Source: CAZUDO01 sp964618895 (GTDB lineage: Bacteria; Desulfobacterota; Binatia; DP-6). Taken from it: a stretch of 16,607 nucleotides of DNA. Below the pieces are notes generated by a model. The model was not told where the DNA came from. It saw nothing but the letters and a program-made list of their open reading frames with translations, and did not search any database. Location of the stretch: the NCBI GenBank assembly GCA_964618895.1, contig CAZUDO010000065.1:1-16607 (forward strand). Direction: 5' to 3'. Both the position numbers and the translations under genes were made by a program. Shown here in pieces: positions 5,832 to 13,451 of the stretch (position 1 is the first letter of the stretch; each line of letters begins with the position of its first letter).

Positions 5832-6512
5832 CTATCGGCTCATCACCGACAGAAAGTCCGTCAGGCTCCGGAAGCGCATCATCGTGTTGGTGCGCTTCTC
5901 GTCGCCCAGCGTGGAGCGCGGCCGATCGGCGTAGTTGTGCCCCGGGTAGAGGACGGTCTCGTCGGGCAGGGCGCCCAGCACGTCGGTGAGGCTCCGGTAC
6001 ATGTCCTCGGGGTTCGACCCGGGCAGGTCGACGCGCCCGCACGAGCCGATGAAGAGCGTGTCGCCGGAGACGACGGCGTTGCCCACCAGGAAGCACTGTG
6101 AGCCCGGCGTGTGGCCCGGCGTGTGCAGGAACGTGACCTTGAGGTTCCCGACCAGGACCTCGTCGCCGCCTTCGACCGCCACGATGTCCGACGCGGACAG
6201 GCCCGTCAGGCGGTGCACGAACGGCAGCTCCGCCTTGTGGATGTGCACCTTGACCGGCGCGCGCGCGACCAGCTCGGCGGCGCCGATGATCTGGTGGCCC
6301 ATCAGGTCGCCGCCCAGATGATCGGGGTGGAAGTGCGTGACCAGGTCCGTGGTGACGGTATAGCCGTCGGCGGCGGCGGTCTCGAGCACGGCGTCGATGT
6401 CCCAGGCGGCATCGACGACGGCAGCCTGGTGGGTGGTGGGGTCGCCGAGCAGGTAGACGTAGTTCTGCATCGGACCGAGCTCGAGCTGCTTGAAGTAGAT
6501 GGGAAGCTTCAT
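5832..6512 (-). CDS. MBL-fold metallohydrolase, glyoxalase II-like
   Basis: This 226-residue metallo-beta-lactamase-fold protein carries the full metal-binding set: T-H60-F-H62-P-D64-H65-LGG, His134 in HTPGHTPGS, Asp151 in GDTLF and His192 in YPGHNY. The spacing and the GDTLFIGSCGR segment resemble hydroxyacylglutathione hydrolases and persulfide dioxygenases. Glyoxalase II cleaves S-lactoylglutathione, while persulfide dioxygenases use iron and glutathione persulfide; sequence reading alone does not separate them. There is no signal peptide, so it should be cytoplasmic. Its ATG overlaps the adenosyltransferase stop (ATGA at 6512-6509), which implies translational coupling. It may detoxify thioester or aldehyde products of the acyl-CoA enzymes around it, which is inference. 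Confidence 0.88.
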   Translation of the reverse strand: MKLPIYFKQLELGPMQNYVYLLGDPTTHQAAVVDAAWDIDAVLETAAADGYTVTTDLVTHFHPDHLGGDLMGHQIIGAAELVARAPVKVHIHKAELPFVHRLTGLSASDIVAVEGGDEVLVGNLKVTFLHTPGHTPGSQCFLVGNAVVSGDTLFIGSCGRVDLPGSNPEDMYRSLTDVLGALPDETVLYPGHNYADRPRSTLGDEKRTNTMMRFRSLTDFLSVMSR

Positions 6513-7165
6513 CGACGGGACTTTCTTCGGGGGGATTTGGCCGACGGCGTACGCCGGGCACGCAGCGCTGCCTCACGGGCGAGCGGGCGCTCCCACAGGA
6601 ATTCCGCCTCCCGCAGGTGATGGCCGATCCAGCGCGACAGCACGAACAGCAGGTCGGACAGGCGGTTCACGTACGCCAGCGGCCACTCGCCGATGTCCTC
6701 CTGGCGCATCAAGCGCAGCACGTCGCGCTCGGCCCGCCGGCACACGGTGCGCGCGACGTGCAGTGCAGCGCTCACGGGGCCCCCGCCGGGGAGCACGAAG
6801 GACTTGAGCGGCTGCAGGTCCTGCTGGCAGCGGTCGAGGACCCGCTCGAGACGCTCCACGTCGGCCGCGCCGACGCGGAACATGCCCTCGCGGAACTCGG
6901 CGGCCGGGGTGGCCAGCTCGCCGCCCAGGTCGAAGAGCTCGTTCTGGAGGCGGCAGAGGATCGTCTCCAGCTCGCGGCGGGCCGTGCTGCGTGGGGCCCC
7001 GGCGGCATTGAGCGCCCGGGCCAGGCCGACGGCGGCGTTCAGCTCGTCGATGGTGCCGTAGGCGTCGATGCGCGCGCCGTCCTTCGCGACCCGCTGCCCG
7101 CCGACGAGGTCGGTGTCGCCGCGGTCGCCGCGGCGGGTGTAGACCCGTGTGATCCGGATCGCCAT
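6509..7165 (-). CDS. Cob(I)alamin adenosyltransferase, PduO type
   Basis: The 218-residue protein transfers the adenosyl group of ATP to cob(I)alamin, making adenosylcobalamin. The N-terminal ATP-binding motif is seen as TRVYTRRGDRGDTDLVGG, followed by RIDAYGTIDELNAAVGLAR, the typical R-x-D-x-x-G-x-x-D-E-L-N segment. Helices with ARTVCRRAERDVLRL and YVNRLSDLLFVLSRW complete the PduO/ATR pattern. The length is slightly above the usual 180-195 because of a basic tail (residues about 203-218, RTPSAKSPRRKSRR). GAGGGGTG lies upstream of the ATG. It follows the aldo/keto reductase gene by 4 bp and overlaps the MBL-fold gene by 4 bp. With ccr two genes downstream, a role in feeding ethylmalonyl-CoA or methylmalonyl-CoA mutase is likely. 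Confidence 0.92.
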   Translation of the reverse strand: MAIRITRVYTRRGDRGDTDLVGGQRVAKDGARIDAYGTIDELNAAVGLARALNAAGAPRSTARRELETILCRLQNELFDLGGELATPAAEFREGMFRVGAADVERLERVLDRCQQDLQPLKSFVLPGGGPVSAALHVARTVCRRAERDVLRLMRQEDIGEWPLAYVNRLSDLLFVLSRWIGHHLREAEFLWERPLAREAALRARRTPSAKSPRRKSRR

Positions 7166-7169
7166 CGGC

Positions 7170-8270
7170 TCACCCCTCTTGGAAGAGTGCCTGCATGCCC
7201 GCCGGTGCCGGCGCGACGCGCGCCACGGCGAGGTTCTCGGCGACGTGGCTGCCCTGGCTCATGCCGACCAGAGCGGCGGTCACGCCGGGCGTGGAGCGCG
7301 CGAACTGGAGTGCCCGCTGGGCGCACGTCGACAACCCCGGCAGCGCGTCCTCCACCCGCTGGGGCAGGCGACGGGCCAGCTCCCCCTGCAGAATCGACGC
7401 GCTGGCCACGACGGCGATGCCGAGGCGTGCCGCGGCGGCGATCGGTGACAGGCGCTCCCCGTCGACGACCTGTGTCTGGGAGGTGAACGCTTCCGGCATG
7501 GCCAGGTTGTAGGGCAGCTGGATGACTCTGAAGTGGTGGCCGGCACCGGCGACCGCGGTCGCCTCGCGCACCAGCTCGGCCAGCGACAGATGGTCGCGTG
7601 CGTCCGGCGCGCGCCGGAAGCCGTTCCACGTGGCGACACCGTAGCGCGTGATCCGTCCCGCGGCCACCTGCTCTTCGAGCAGCGCGAACCCGGCGCGGAC
7701 GCGTGCCAGAAACTCGGCGCGCGTGACGTGCGCGAGCTGTGACTCCGGGTCGTGGAGGTAGTAGAGGTCGAGGCACGCCAGGCCCAGGTTGCGGCGGCTG
7801 CGCGCGATCTGGTCGGCGAGGAAACGCGGTGCGAGCGCGTGGCCGCCGCCGGCGATCTCCTCCGGGCGCAGGAGGCCGGTGCGGACGTAGGTGTCGCGCA
7901 CGTACTGCAGCGGGTCGACGGGCGCGGGGCCGTCGAACGGGATGTAGCCGCCCTTGGTGCACACGACGAACTGCTCGCGCGCGAAGCCGCCGTCGCGCAC
8001 CAGCGCGGTGAGGGCCAGGCCGAGGATGCGCTCGCTGCGCTGCGCGCGGTAGTTGATGGCGGTGTCGAACAGGTTGCAGCCCAGGTTGACGGCGTCGACG
8101 ATGGCAGCACCGTAGCGCCGGTCGACCTCGTCGGATTCGTCGCCCAGGTACGTCCCGAGGCCGATCGACGACACGGTCAGGCCGTCCAGGGACCGGAAGT
8201 GGTCCGCCGGCCAGTCTGCGAACCGGGTGCGATAGGCGGCCGTCGCGGTGGCGGTGGCGCCGGTCTCCAT
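7170..8270 (-). CDS. Aldo/keto reductase
   Basis: A 366-residue TIM-barrel oxidoreductase of the aldo/keto reductase superfamily, expected to reduce a carbonyl with NADPH. The catalytic tetrad can be placed: Asp69 and Tyr74 in FDTAINYR, Lys106 in VVCTKGGY and His173 in YYLHDPE. The GLGTYLG and SRRNLGLACLDLYYLH segments are family-typical. It is longer than the common 310-330 residue forms, with an extra N-terminal part (METGATATATAAYRTRF) and insertions around 110-150 (YIPFDGPAPVDP onward). The C-terminal half keeps the GVTAALVGMSQGSHVAENLA cofactor-binding stretch. The gene starts 3 bp past the stop of the PAS-HisKA-REC gene and ends 4 bp before the adenosyltransferase ATG, so it belongs to the same transcription unit. 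The substrate cannot be told. Confidence 0.9.
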   Translation of the reverse strand: METGATATATAAYRTRFADWPADHFRSLDGLTVSSIGLGTYLGDESDEVDRRYGAAIVDAVNLGCNLFDTAINYRAQRSERILGLALTALVRDGGFAREQFVVCTKGGYIPFDGPAPVDPLQYVRDTYVRTGLLRPEEIAGGGHALAPRFLADQIARSRRNLGLACLDLYYLHDPESQLAHVTRAEFLARVRAGFALLEEQVAAGRITRYGVATWNGFRRAPDARDHLSLAELVREATAVAGAGHHFRVIQLPYNLAMPEAFTSQTQVVDGERLSPIAAAARLGIAVVASASILQGELARRLPQRVEDALPGLSTCAQRALQFARSTPGVTAALVGMSQGSHVAENLAVARVAPAPAGMQALFQEG

Positions 8271-8273
8271 GCG

Positions 8274-9347
8274 CTAGCCGGCGGCCGCCTGGCGCCGGCG
8301 GGCATGGCGCTTGATCAGGTCGCGCAGCCGCGGGGGGTCGATCGGTTTCTTGTAGAGCACGTCGTCGACGCCGGCCATGCGGCTGCGCTTGATGACGTGG
8401 TCCTTGTCGAAGTGGAAGGCGGTCATGAGCACGACCGGAAGCTGCGGCCGTCGCTGCCGCAGTTCCTGGAAGAGCTGATACCCGTCGAGGTCGGGCATGA
8501 CCACATCGCTCAGCACCAGATCCACGTCGGCGGTCTCTAGCCGGGCGAGCGCCTCGCGGCCGCCGGTGGCTACCTGTACGTCGCAGCCCTCCTGAGTGAG
8601 CAGGTCGCGGAGCGACTGGCACACTCCCAGGTCGTCGTCTACGACCAGGATGCGGGTGCCGACCAGCTCCGGGTCGCGTGGGGAGATTTTGAGCGTACGT
8701 CGCGCACGCAGATCCGTCATCGTCGTGCCGGGCAGATACTCGCGCGTGGTGTACTCGTTGCCATGCGCCATTTCGGTGAGCTGCGTCACGATGTTCCGGA
8801 TGCGCTCGAGCTGGGTGTGGATCGACTCGAGGCGCTCGCCCTCGACGACGAAGTCCTCGTCGGAGGTGACGCGTGCCACGTGGGCCTCGAGCAGGTTCAG
8901 GTTGTTGACGATGGCCTCGAGCGGGTTGTTGATCTCGTGGGCGAGGCCGATGGCGACCTCGGCGAGGGTGGCGAGCTGATCGTGCCGGCGGATCTCGCGC
9001 AGGTCTTTCGCGAAGCCGATCGACCCGAGCTCGTCGCCGTTGCCCTCGCGGATGATCGAGCCGGCGATCACCACCCCGATGCGCTCGCCCTTGCGGGTGA
9101 CGAACGTGGTTTCGCAGCTCTCGCCGCGGCGCATGGCAGCCATCACCTTGCGGGCCTCCGCCAGATCGGGATAGAGCCGCGTCACGTGCTGACCGAGCAC
9201 CTCGTCGGGTGCGTAGCCGAGCGTCTGCCGCGCGCCGTCGTTGTAGAACATGATGGTGCCGTGCCGGTCGACGGCGACAACGATGTCGGTGGAGCGTTCG
9301 AGCAGCTTCTCGAAGTAGAAGGCGGGCAGGCGGGCGACGGTGACCAT
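8274..9347 (-). CDS. PAS-HisKA-REC signalling protein lacking the kinase ATPase domain
   Basis: The 357-residue protein contains a PAS sensor (about 11-118: STDIVVAVDRHGTIMFYNDGARQ), a HisKA dimerisation region with His137 in GLAHEINNPLEAI, and a receiver domain (about 232-347). The receiver has the acidic pair Asp237/Asp238, phosphoacceptor Asp281 in LVLSDVVMPDLDG, Thr309 and Lys334. Between the HisKA helices, ending near residue 195, and the receiver there are only about 35 residues (HGNEYTTREYLPGTTMTDLR...), with no N, G1, F or G2 boxes, so the HATPase domain is absent and it cannot autophosphorylate in the standard way. The chosen ATG at 9347 has no strong Shine-Dalgarno site; a TTG at 9395 is the alternative. 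It heads the run of genes leading to ccr and may regulate it or relay phosphate from another kinase. Confidence 0.88.
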   Translation of the reverse strand: MVTVARLPAFYFEKLLERSTDIVVAVDRHGTIMFYNDGARQTLGYAPDEVLGQHVTRLYPDLAEARKVMAAMRRGESCETTFVTRKGERIGVVIAGSIIREGNGDELGSIGFAKDLREIRRHDQLATLAEVAIGLAHEINNPLEAIVNNLNLLEAHVARVTSDEDFVVEGERLESIHTQLERIRNIVTQLTEMAHGNEYTTREYLPGTTMTDLRARRTLKISPRDPELVGTRILVVDDDLGVCQSLRDLLTQEGCDVQVATGGREALARLETADVDLVLSDVVMPDLDGYQLFQELRQRRPQLPVVLMTAFHFDKDHVIKRSRMAGVDDVLYKKPIDPPRLRDLIKRHARRRQAAAG

Positions 9348-9792
9348 GCGGCGACGAAGAAGCGGGATCGTAGGCGGCAGGGGGGACAGGGTCAAGGCGG
9401 CGCTGGCAATGATGCTCCTCGTCGGCTGCAGCTGGCGCAGCTACGGGCGCATGATGGCCACCCATGCCGAGGTGCTGGTGGCCATCGGGGAGAAGGGCGT
9501 CGACCTGGTCGTCGGCGAACGGCTGACGGCGGAGAGCATGCCCGAACTCACGTACCCGCTCGAACGAGCCCAGGCGTTTCTGCGCGATGCGATGTCGCAG
9601 AGCGCAAGTCGGCCGTCGCTGGCCGCGTTCCAGGACTTGTGTGCGCGCTACCGCGACCTGATCGATACCCTCGACCGCATCCGTCGCGACCAGCGTGGGG
9701 CTGCCGCCCGGGCCACCCTGGCGGCGCCGCTCGCCCGCGTGCAGACCGCGGCCGCCGCGGTGAGGGAGGCGCTCGCGGTCGAAGGGTGGTGA
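9346..9792 (+). CDS. Small lipoprotein of unknown function
   Basis: The 148-residue product begins with an arginine-rich stretch (MRRRRSGIVGGRGDRVK), a short hydrophobic core (AALAMMLLV) and a lipobox LVGC with Cys28, so it should be exported and lipid-anchored. The mature part is mostly helical by composition: SYGRMMATHAEVLVAIGEKGVDLVV, then ERAQAFLRDAMSQSASRPSLAAFQDLCARYRDLIDTLDRIR. I recognise no family. The ATG at 9346 overlaps the ATG of the divergent signalling gene by two bases (CATG); a later ATG at 9409 would leave too short a signal peptide. It ends 19 bp before the convergent folK gene. The predicted lipoprotein nature is well supported, the start less so. Confidence 0.72.
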   Translation: MRRRRSGIVGGRGDRVKAALAMMLLVGCSWRSYGRMMATHAEVLVAIGEKGVDLVVGERLTAESMPELTYPLERAQAFLRDAMSQSASRPSLAAFQDLCARYRDLIDTLDRIRRDQRGAAARATLAAPLARVQTAAAAVREALAVEGW

Positions 9793-9811
9793 CGCCCGCT
9801 GCATGTCGCGA

Positions 9812-10309
9812 TCAGGCGCGCGGCAGCAGCGTGACCTTCTTGGCGTCCTTCACGGTCGCCAGCAGGAACGAGACCGACTTCCCGAGCTGCGGGTGGACGA
9901 CGTGTGGCGCCAGCTCGGCCAGCGGGAGCAGCACGAAGCGGCGCTTGTGCATCTCCGGGTGCGGGATCTTGAGCGAACGCTTCTCGATCACGTCGTGGTC
10001 GCAGAGCAGGATGTCGAGGTCGATGATGCGCGAGCCCCAGCGCTTGCCCTTCACGCGCTTCCGGCCCATGGTTTCCTCGATGGCCTTCAGCTTGCGCAGC
10101 AGGGTGTCGGCCGGGAAGTCGGTCTCGATCTCGATCACGCTGTTGACGAACCAGGTCTTGGCGTCGCCGAGCGGCTCGCTCTCGTAGAGCGACGATGTCC
10201 GTACCAGCTTGGTCCCGGGGAGCTGGCACACACGTTCCACCGCCTCGACGGTGTTTCCCCGCCGGTCTCCCAGGTTCGACCCGATCCCGATGTAGACGCG
10301 ATGTGGCAT
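9812..10309 (-). CDS. folK: 2-amino-4-hydroxy-6-hydroxymethyldihydropteridine pyrophosphokinase
   Basis: FolK transfers pyrophosphate from ATP to 6-hydroxymethyl-7,8-dihydropterin in folate synthesis. The 165-residue length is usual. It opens with YIGIGSNLGDRRGN (6-19), then TSSLYESEPLG (38-48), and the signature RWGSRIIDLDILL (90-102) with Mg-binding Asp97 and Asp99, followed by IPHPEMHKRRFVLLPLAELAP. The gene follows dapL by 40 bp on the same strand and is probably cotranscribed with it. No other folate gene is in the window. Confidence 0.96.
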   Translation of the reverse strand: MPHRVYIGIGSNLGDRRGNTVEAVERVCQLPGTKLVRTSSLYESEPLGDAKTWFVNSVIEIETDFPADTLLRKLKAIEETMGRKRVKGKRWGSRIIDLDILLCDHDVIEKRSLKIPHPEMHKRRFVLLPLAELAPHVVHPQLGKSVSFLLATVKDAKKVTLLPRA

Positions 10310-10349
10310 CCGCTCGCCCCGCCGGGTCGCTCGCGGGCGGGAAGACCGG

Positions 10350-11519
10350 CTAGAGCTTGAGGGCCCGGAGCCGCTCCACCGCCTCGCGCAACCGATCGCT
10401 CGGGCTACACAACGTCAATCGAATGTACCCTTCACCCGACTCGCCGAAGCCGGTGCCCGGCGTGACGACGACCCCCGCCTCGGTGAGGCAGCGGGTGGCG
10501 AGCGCCGCGGCGGTCTGCCCGCGCGGCACCGGCACCCAGACGTAGAACGTTCCGGCCGGGGGTTCGCAGGGCAATCCGACGGAGGCCAGCCCCCCGACCA
10601 GCACCTCGCGGCGCTCGCGGTACATGGCGCGCAGCGCATCCGTGACCGCGTCGTCGCTGCCGAGCGCGGCGATGGCCGCCTCCTGCACCGCCTGAAAGAC
10701 CCCCGAATCGACGTTGGTCTTCACCTGGCCGAGGCCGGCGATCAACTCGGGATGGCCCACCGCGAAGCCGACGCGCCACCCGGTCATGTTGAATGTCTTC
10801 GAGAGCGAGTGGAACTCGATCGCCACCTCGCGGCCCCCTGGCATCTCGAGGATACTCGGCGGCCGCTCGTCGAAATAGATCTCGGCGTAGGCGGCGTCGT
10901 GCGCGATGATGACGTTGTGCTTCTCGGCGAAGCGGATCGCGTCGGCGAAGAAGGCGCGCGGCGCGACGGCCGAGGTGGGGTTGTTCGGATAGTTGAGCCA
11001 CAGCATCTTGGCGCGCCGCGCGACCTCGGCCGGAATGGCGCCCAGGTCGGGCAGGAAGGCGTTCTCCTTCCGGAGCGGCATGCGGTAGGTGACGCCGCCG
11101 TTGAAGCCGGTGCCGATGTGGTACACCGGGTAGCCGGGGTCGGGCACCAGCACCACGTCGTCGGGGTCGACGAAGGCGACCGCCATGTTGGCGATGCCTT
11201 CCTTCGAGCCGATGAGCGACACGACCTCGGTGGCCGGGTCGACATTGACGCCGTGGCGCCGCGTCATCCAGGCCGCCGCCGCCTCCCGGAACGAGAGCAG
11301 GCCCTCGTAATCCGGATAGCGGTGGTTGGCAGGCTGGCCCGCGGCCTCGCGCAGGCGCGCCACGATGTGCGCCGGGGTGGGGGTGTCCGGATCCCCGATG
11401 CCGAGATTGATCAGGTCCACTCCGCGCGCCGCCACGGTGCGCTTCAAGCGGTCGATCTCGACGAACAGATACGGTGGAAGTAGCTGGATTCGCTCCGCTT
11501 TTTTGACGATGATCGGCAA
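10350..11519 (-). CDS. dapL: LL-diaminopimelate aminotransferase-type PLP enzyme
   Basis: The 389-residue class I/II aminotransferase is most like the second DapL group, which converts tetrahydrodipicolinate directly to LL-diaminopimelate with glutamate. It begins LPPYLFVEIDRLKR (14-27), then INLGIGDPDTPTP (37-49), SLIGSKEGIANM (101-112), LNYPNNPTSAV (175-185), HDAAYAEIYFDERPPSIL (207-224) and the PLP-lysine motif HSLSKTFNMTGWRVGF (237-252) with Lys241; Arg249 follows. GSKEG and the FDERPPSIL segment favour DapL over aspartate aminotransferases. There is no suitable ATG: the chosen start is TTG at 11519 with GGGGGG a few bases upstream. dapA and dapB lie about 3.5 kb away in the window, which supports a lysine/peptidoglycan role; another aminotransferase activity cannot be excluded. 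Confidence 0.86.
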   Translation of the reverse strand: MPIIVKKAERIQLLPPYLFVEIDRLKRTVAARGVDLINLGIGDPDTPTPAHIVARLREAAGQPANHRYPDYEGLLSFREAAAAWMTRRHGVNVDPATEVVSLIGSKEGIANMAVAFVDPDDVVLVPDPGYPVYHIGTGFNGGVTYRMPLRKENAFLPDLGAIPAEVARRAKMLWLNYPNNPTSAVAPRAFFADAIRFAEKHNVIIAHDAAYAEIYFDERPPSILEMPGGREVAIEFHSLSKTFNMTGWRVGFAVGHPELIAGLGQVKTNVDSGVFQAVQEAAIAALGSDDAVTDALRAMYRERREVLVGGLASVGLPCEPPAGTFYVWVPVPRGQTAAALATRCLTEAGVVVTPGTGFGESGEGYIRLTLCSPSDRLREAVERLRALKL

Positions 11520-11681
11520 GAACCCCCCGTTCGGGTCGGCTTCTAGCGAAGTCGGTGCGCTTTTACAAACGTCGATTCCGCATCGTGCGGTGCCCAGGCG
11601 ATTTCTCCCTTGTGCGCGCAAACGCGCCGTGGTTGTACAGCACCACGTGCCCGCGAAGGTTGGGCCACGGAGGAGGTGGGT

Positions 11682-12926
11682 ATGTTCGGATCGATCGCTA
11701 GCATCCTCGTGCTCGTCGCCGCGGTGTCGGTGCCGCCGGCGGCCGCACAGTTCACCTGCACCACCGTCGTGCGCAGCGGGCAGAGCGACCCGACGCTGGC
11801 CACGTTCGTCAAGAAATTCTCCGACCTCGACATCAACGCGGGCGGCGACGTGCTCTTCCACGGGCGCGCGGCCGGGGTGCAGCCGCGCCTGTACCTCTAT
11901 CCGCTGGCCGGTGCGCCGAGCGTGGTAGTCACGGCGGGCGACGCGGCGCCGAATGCGCTCCTGTACCAGAAGTTCAGCAAGGCCGGCGTGCGCGCGCTGT
12001 CGATCAACGACGCCGGCGACCTCGGCTTCTGGGCCAAGCTCGGCGGGGGCGAAGGGGTGTTCGTGCGCGAGAGCGGCGGCAGCATCGAGATCGCGGCTGC
12101 CAGCACCGGAACCTCGCCCGGCGGAGGCACGTTCGCGACCTTCCCGGCGCTGTCGCGGGTCGATGCGACGGCGGTGGTCGCGTTCGCCGCCACGGTGGTC
12201 GGCGGGCCCGACGGCGTGTTCCGCTACGACGCGGGCACCAACACGCTCAGCGCCGTCGTCCTCGAAGGCGATCCCACCGGCACGGGCCGCTTCTTCTGCT
12301 CCTTCGCGGCGGTCGGGCTCGGCGGCGGCGCGGTGGCGTTCCAGGCGACCACCAAGCTCGACTGCAACGATCTGGTCGAGCTGCCGCTCGACGGCCTGTT
12401 CCTCGACGAAACCGGCGTGATCACCGTCATCGCCAATGCCGGCGACCTGTCGCCCATTCCGGGCGCGAGCTACTCGAGCTTCCTCGGGCGTCCCGAGGTG
12501 AACGCGAGCCATCAGGTGGCGTTCCGCGCCGAGCTGACCGGCTCGCTGCTGGTGAAGGGGTTGTTCCGCTTCGATCCCCCGGCCACGACGGTCAAGATCG
12601 CCGCCGGGGGCGACACCGCGCCATCGGGGGGATCGTACAACAAGCAGGGCCCGCAGGCGCTGACCGATGGGGGCGACATCTACGGCCTGTGGGGCCTCAA
12701 GCTCACCACCGCCAAGCAGGGCATCTTCCTGCACGACGCCGCGCCGAACGCTGCCGTGCTCACCACCGACCCGGTGCCGAACGACCAGTTCGGCTCCGGT
12801 GCCCTGTACAAGAAGCTCCAGGAGCCGCGCGCGCCGCGTGACGGCTCACGGCTCGCCTTCGTCGCCAAGGTGCGTGACTCGCTGTTGCCGCCGAGCAAGG
12901 TCGGCGTGCTGCGCTGCGTGCCGTGA
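11682..12926 (+). CDS. Secreted beta-repeat protein with N-x-x-G-x-x-x-F-type repeats (DUF7453-like)
   Basis: The ATG at 11682 has a strong GGAGGAGG seven to twelve bases upstream, so upstream in-frame codons are ignored. The 414-residue product starts with a clear Sec signal (MFGSIASILVLVAAVSVPPAAA, likely cut before Gln23). The mature part is a tandem repeat of about 60 residues: INAGGDVLFHG (51-61), INDAGDLGFWAKL (108-120), then VDATAVVAFAATV, VGLGGGAVAFQATT, VNASHQVAFRAEL, LTDGGDIYGLWGLK and RDGSRLAFVAKV. Units are linked by GVF-x-x-E/D and A-G-D-x-x-P segments. This matches the choice-of-anchor/NxxGxxxF repeat proteins I recall from environmental bacteria, whose function is unknown. No C-terminal anchor is visible, so it is periplasmic or released. 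The DapL gene is divergent, and 162 bp separate the starts. Confidence 0.85.
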   Translation: MFGSIASILVLVAAVSVPPAAAQFTCTTVVRSGQSDPTLATFVKKFSDLDINAGGDVLFHGRAAGVQPRLYLYPLAGAPSVVVTAGDAAPNALLYQKFSKAGVRALSINDAGDLGFWAKLGGGEGVFVRESGGSIEIAAASTGTSPGGGTFATFPALSRVDATAVVAFAATVVGGPDGVFRYDAGTNTLSAVVLEGDPTGTGRFFCSFAAVGLGGGAVAFQATTKLDCNDLVELPLDGLFLDETGVITVIANAGDLSPIPGASYSSFLGRPEVNASHQVAFRAELTGSLLVKGLFRFDPPATTVKIAAGGDTAPSGGSYNKQGPQALTDGGDIYGLWGLKLTTAKQGIFLHDAAPNAAVLTTDPVPNDQFGSGALYKKLQEPRAPRDGSRLAFVAKVRDSLLPPSKVGVLRCVP

Positions 12927-12941
12927 ACGACCGGCCCGCCG

Positions 12942-13409
12942 TCACGCGGGCGTGAGCCGGAGGACGGGGATGTCGCGTGTCGTCCGCGCCTGGTAGTCGG
13001 CGTAGTCGGGATACATGGCGCACAGCCGCGGCCAGACGGCCGCCTTCTCCTCCGCGATCAGCCGGCGCGAATGCATCGGGCGACGGGTGGTGCCGATCTC
13101 CACCTCGCACTGCGGATGGGCTTCGAGGTTCTGGTACCACCCCGGGTGGTGCGACATGCCGCCCTTGGAGGCCACGATCAGCACGTCGGTGCCGTCCTCG
13201 AGATAGAGCAGTGGCACGGTGTGCGGCTGTCCCGAGCGGCGCCCGGTCACGGTGAGCAGCAGGATCGGGGCGCCGCGCAGGAACCGACCGCCCAGGCGCC
13301 CACCGGTCAGGCGATAGACCCAGGTGTTCAGTGCCGACATGACGCGCACGACGACGCTGCCGATACGCTCTTCGGTCGGGGTGAAGGGGCGGATCGTGGG
13401 TTGTGCCAT
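12942..13409 (-). CDS. Deazaflavin (F420)-dependent nitroreductase-family protein
   Basis: The 155-residue protein resembles the Ddn/FDOR-A split-barrel family, whose studied members use reduced F420 to act on nitro compounds, quinones or other substrates. Typical segments are ILLLTVTGRRSGQPHTVPLLYLEDG (49-73) and VLIVASKGGMSHHPGWYQNLEAHP (76-99), followed by CEVEIG and the C-terminal YPDYADYQARTTRDIPVLRL. The ATG at 13409 has AAGGA five bases upstream; codons further upstream fall into the hairpin repeats and are not used. The gene ends 15 bp from the convergent secreted repeat protein. Use of F420 is inferred from family membership; no F420 biosynthesis gene is in the window, and binding to FMN or heme in related split barrels is possible. 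Confidence 0.87.
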   Translation of the reverse strand: MAQPTIRPFTPTEERIGSVVVRVMSALNTWVYRLTGGRLGGRFLRGAPILLLTVTGRRSGQPHTVPLLYLEDGTDVLIVASKGGMSHHPGWYQNLEAHPQCEVEIGTTRRPMHSRRLIAEEKAAVWPRLCAMYPDYADYQARTTRDIPVLRLTPA

Positions 13410-13451
13410 GCGGTCCTTGTGCCAGACGGGTCGGGCTGGTGCCACCGGAAC

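Noticed and set aside
4220..5989. A 589-residue plus-strand open frame
   Set aside because: It lies antisense to ccr, which has full family conservation; the product is a GC-rich shadow full of His, Arg and Ala.
7039..9804. A 921-residue minus-strand open frame
   Set aside because: It is an alternative frame of the signalling, aldo/keto reductase and adenosyltransferase genes, dominated by Arg, Pro and Gly.
12935..12950. Small inverted repeat CCCGC/GCGGG between two convergent genes
   Set aside because: The stem is only 5 bp and no T-run follows on either strand, so it is too weak to call a terminator.
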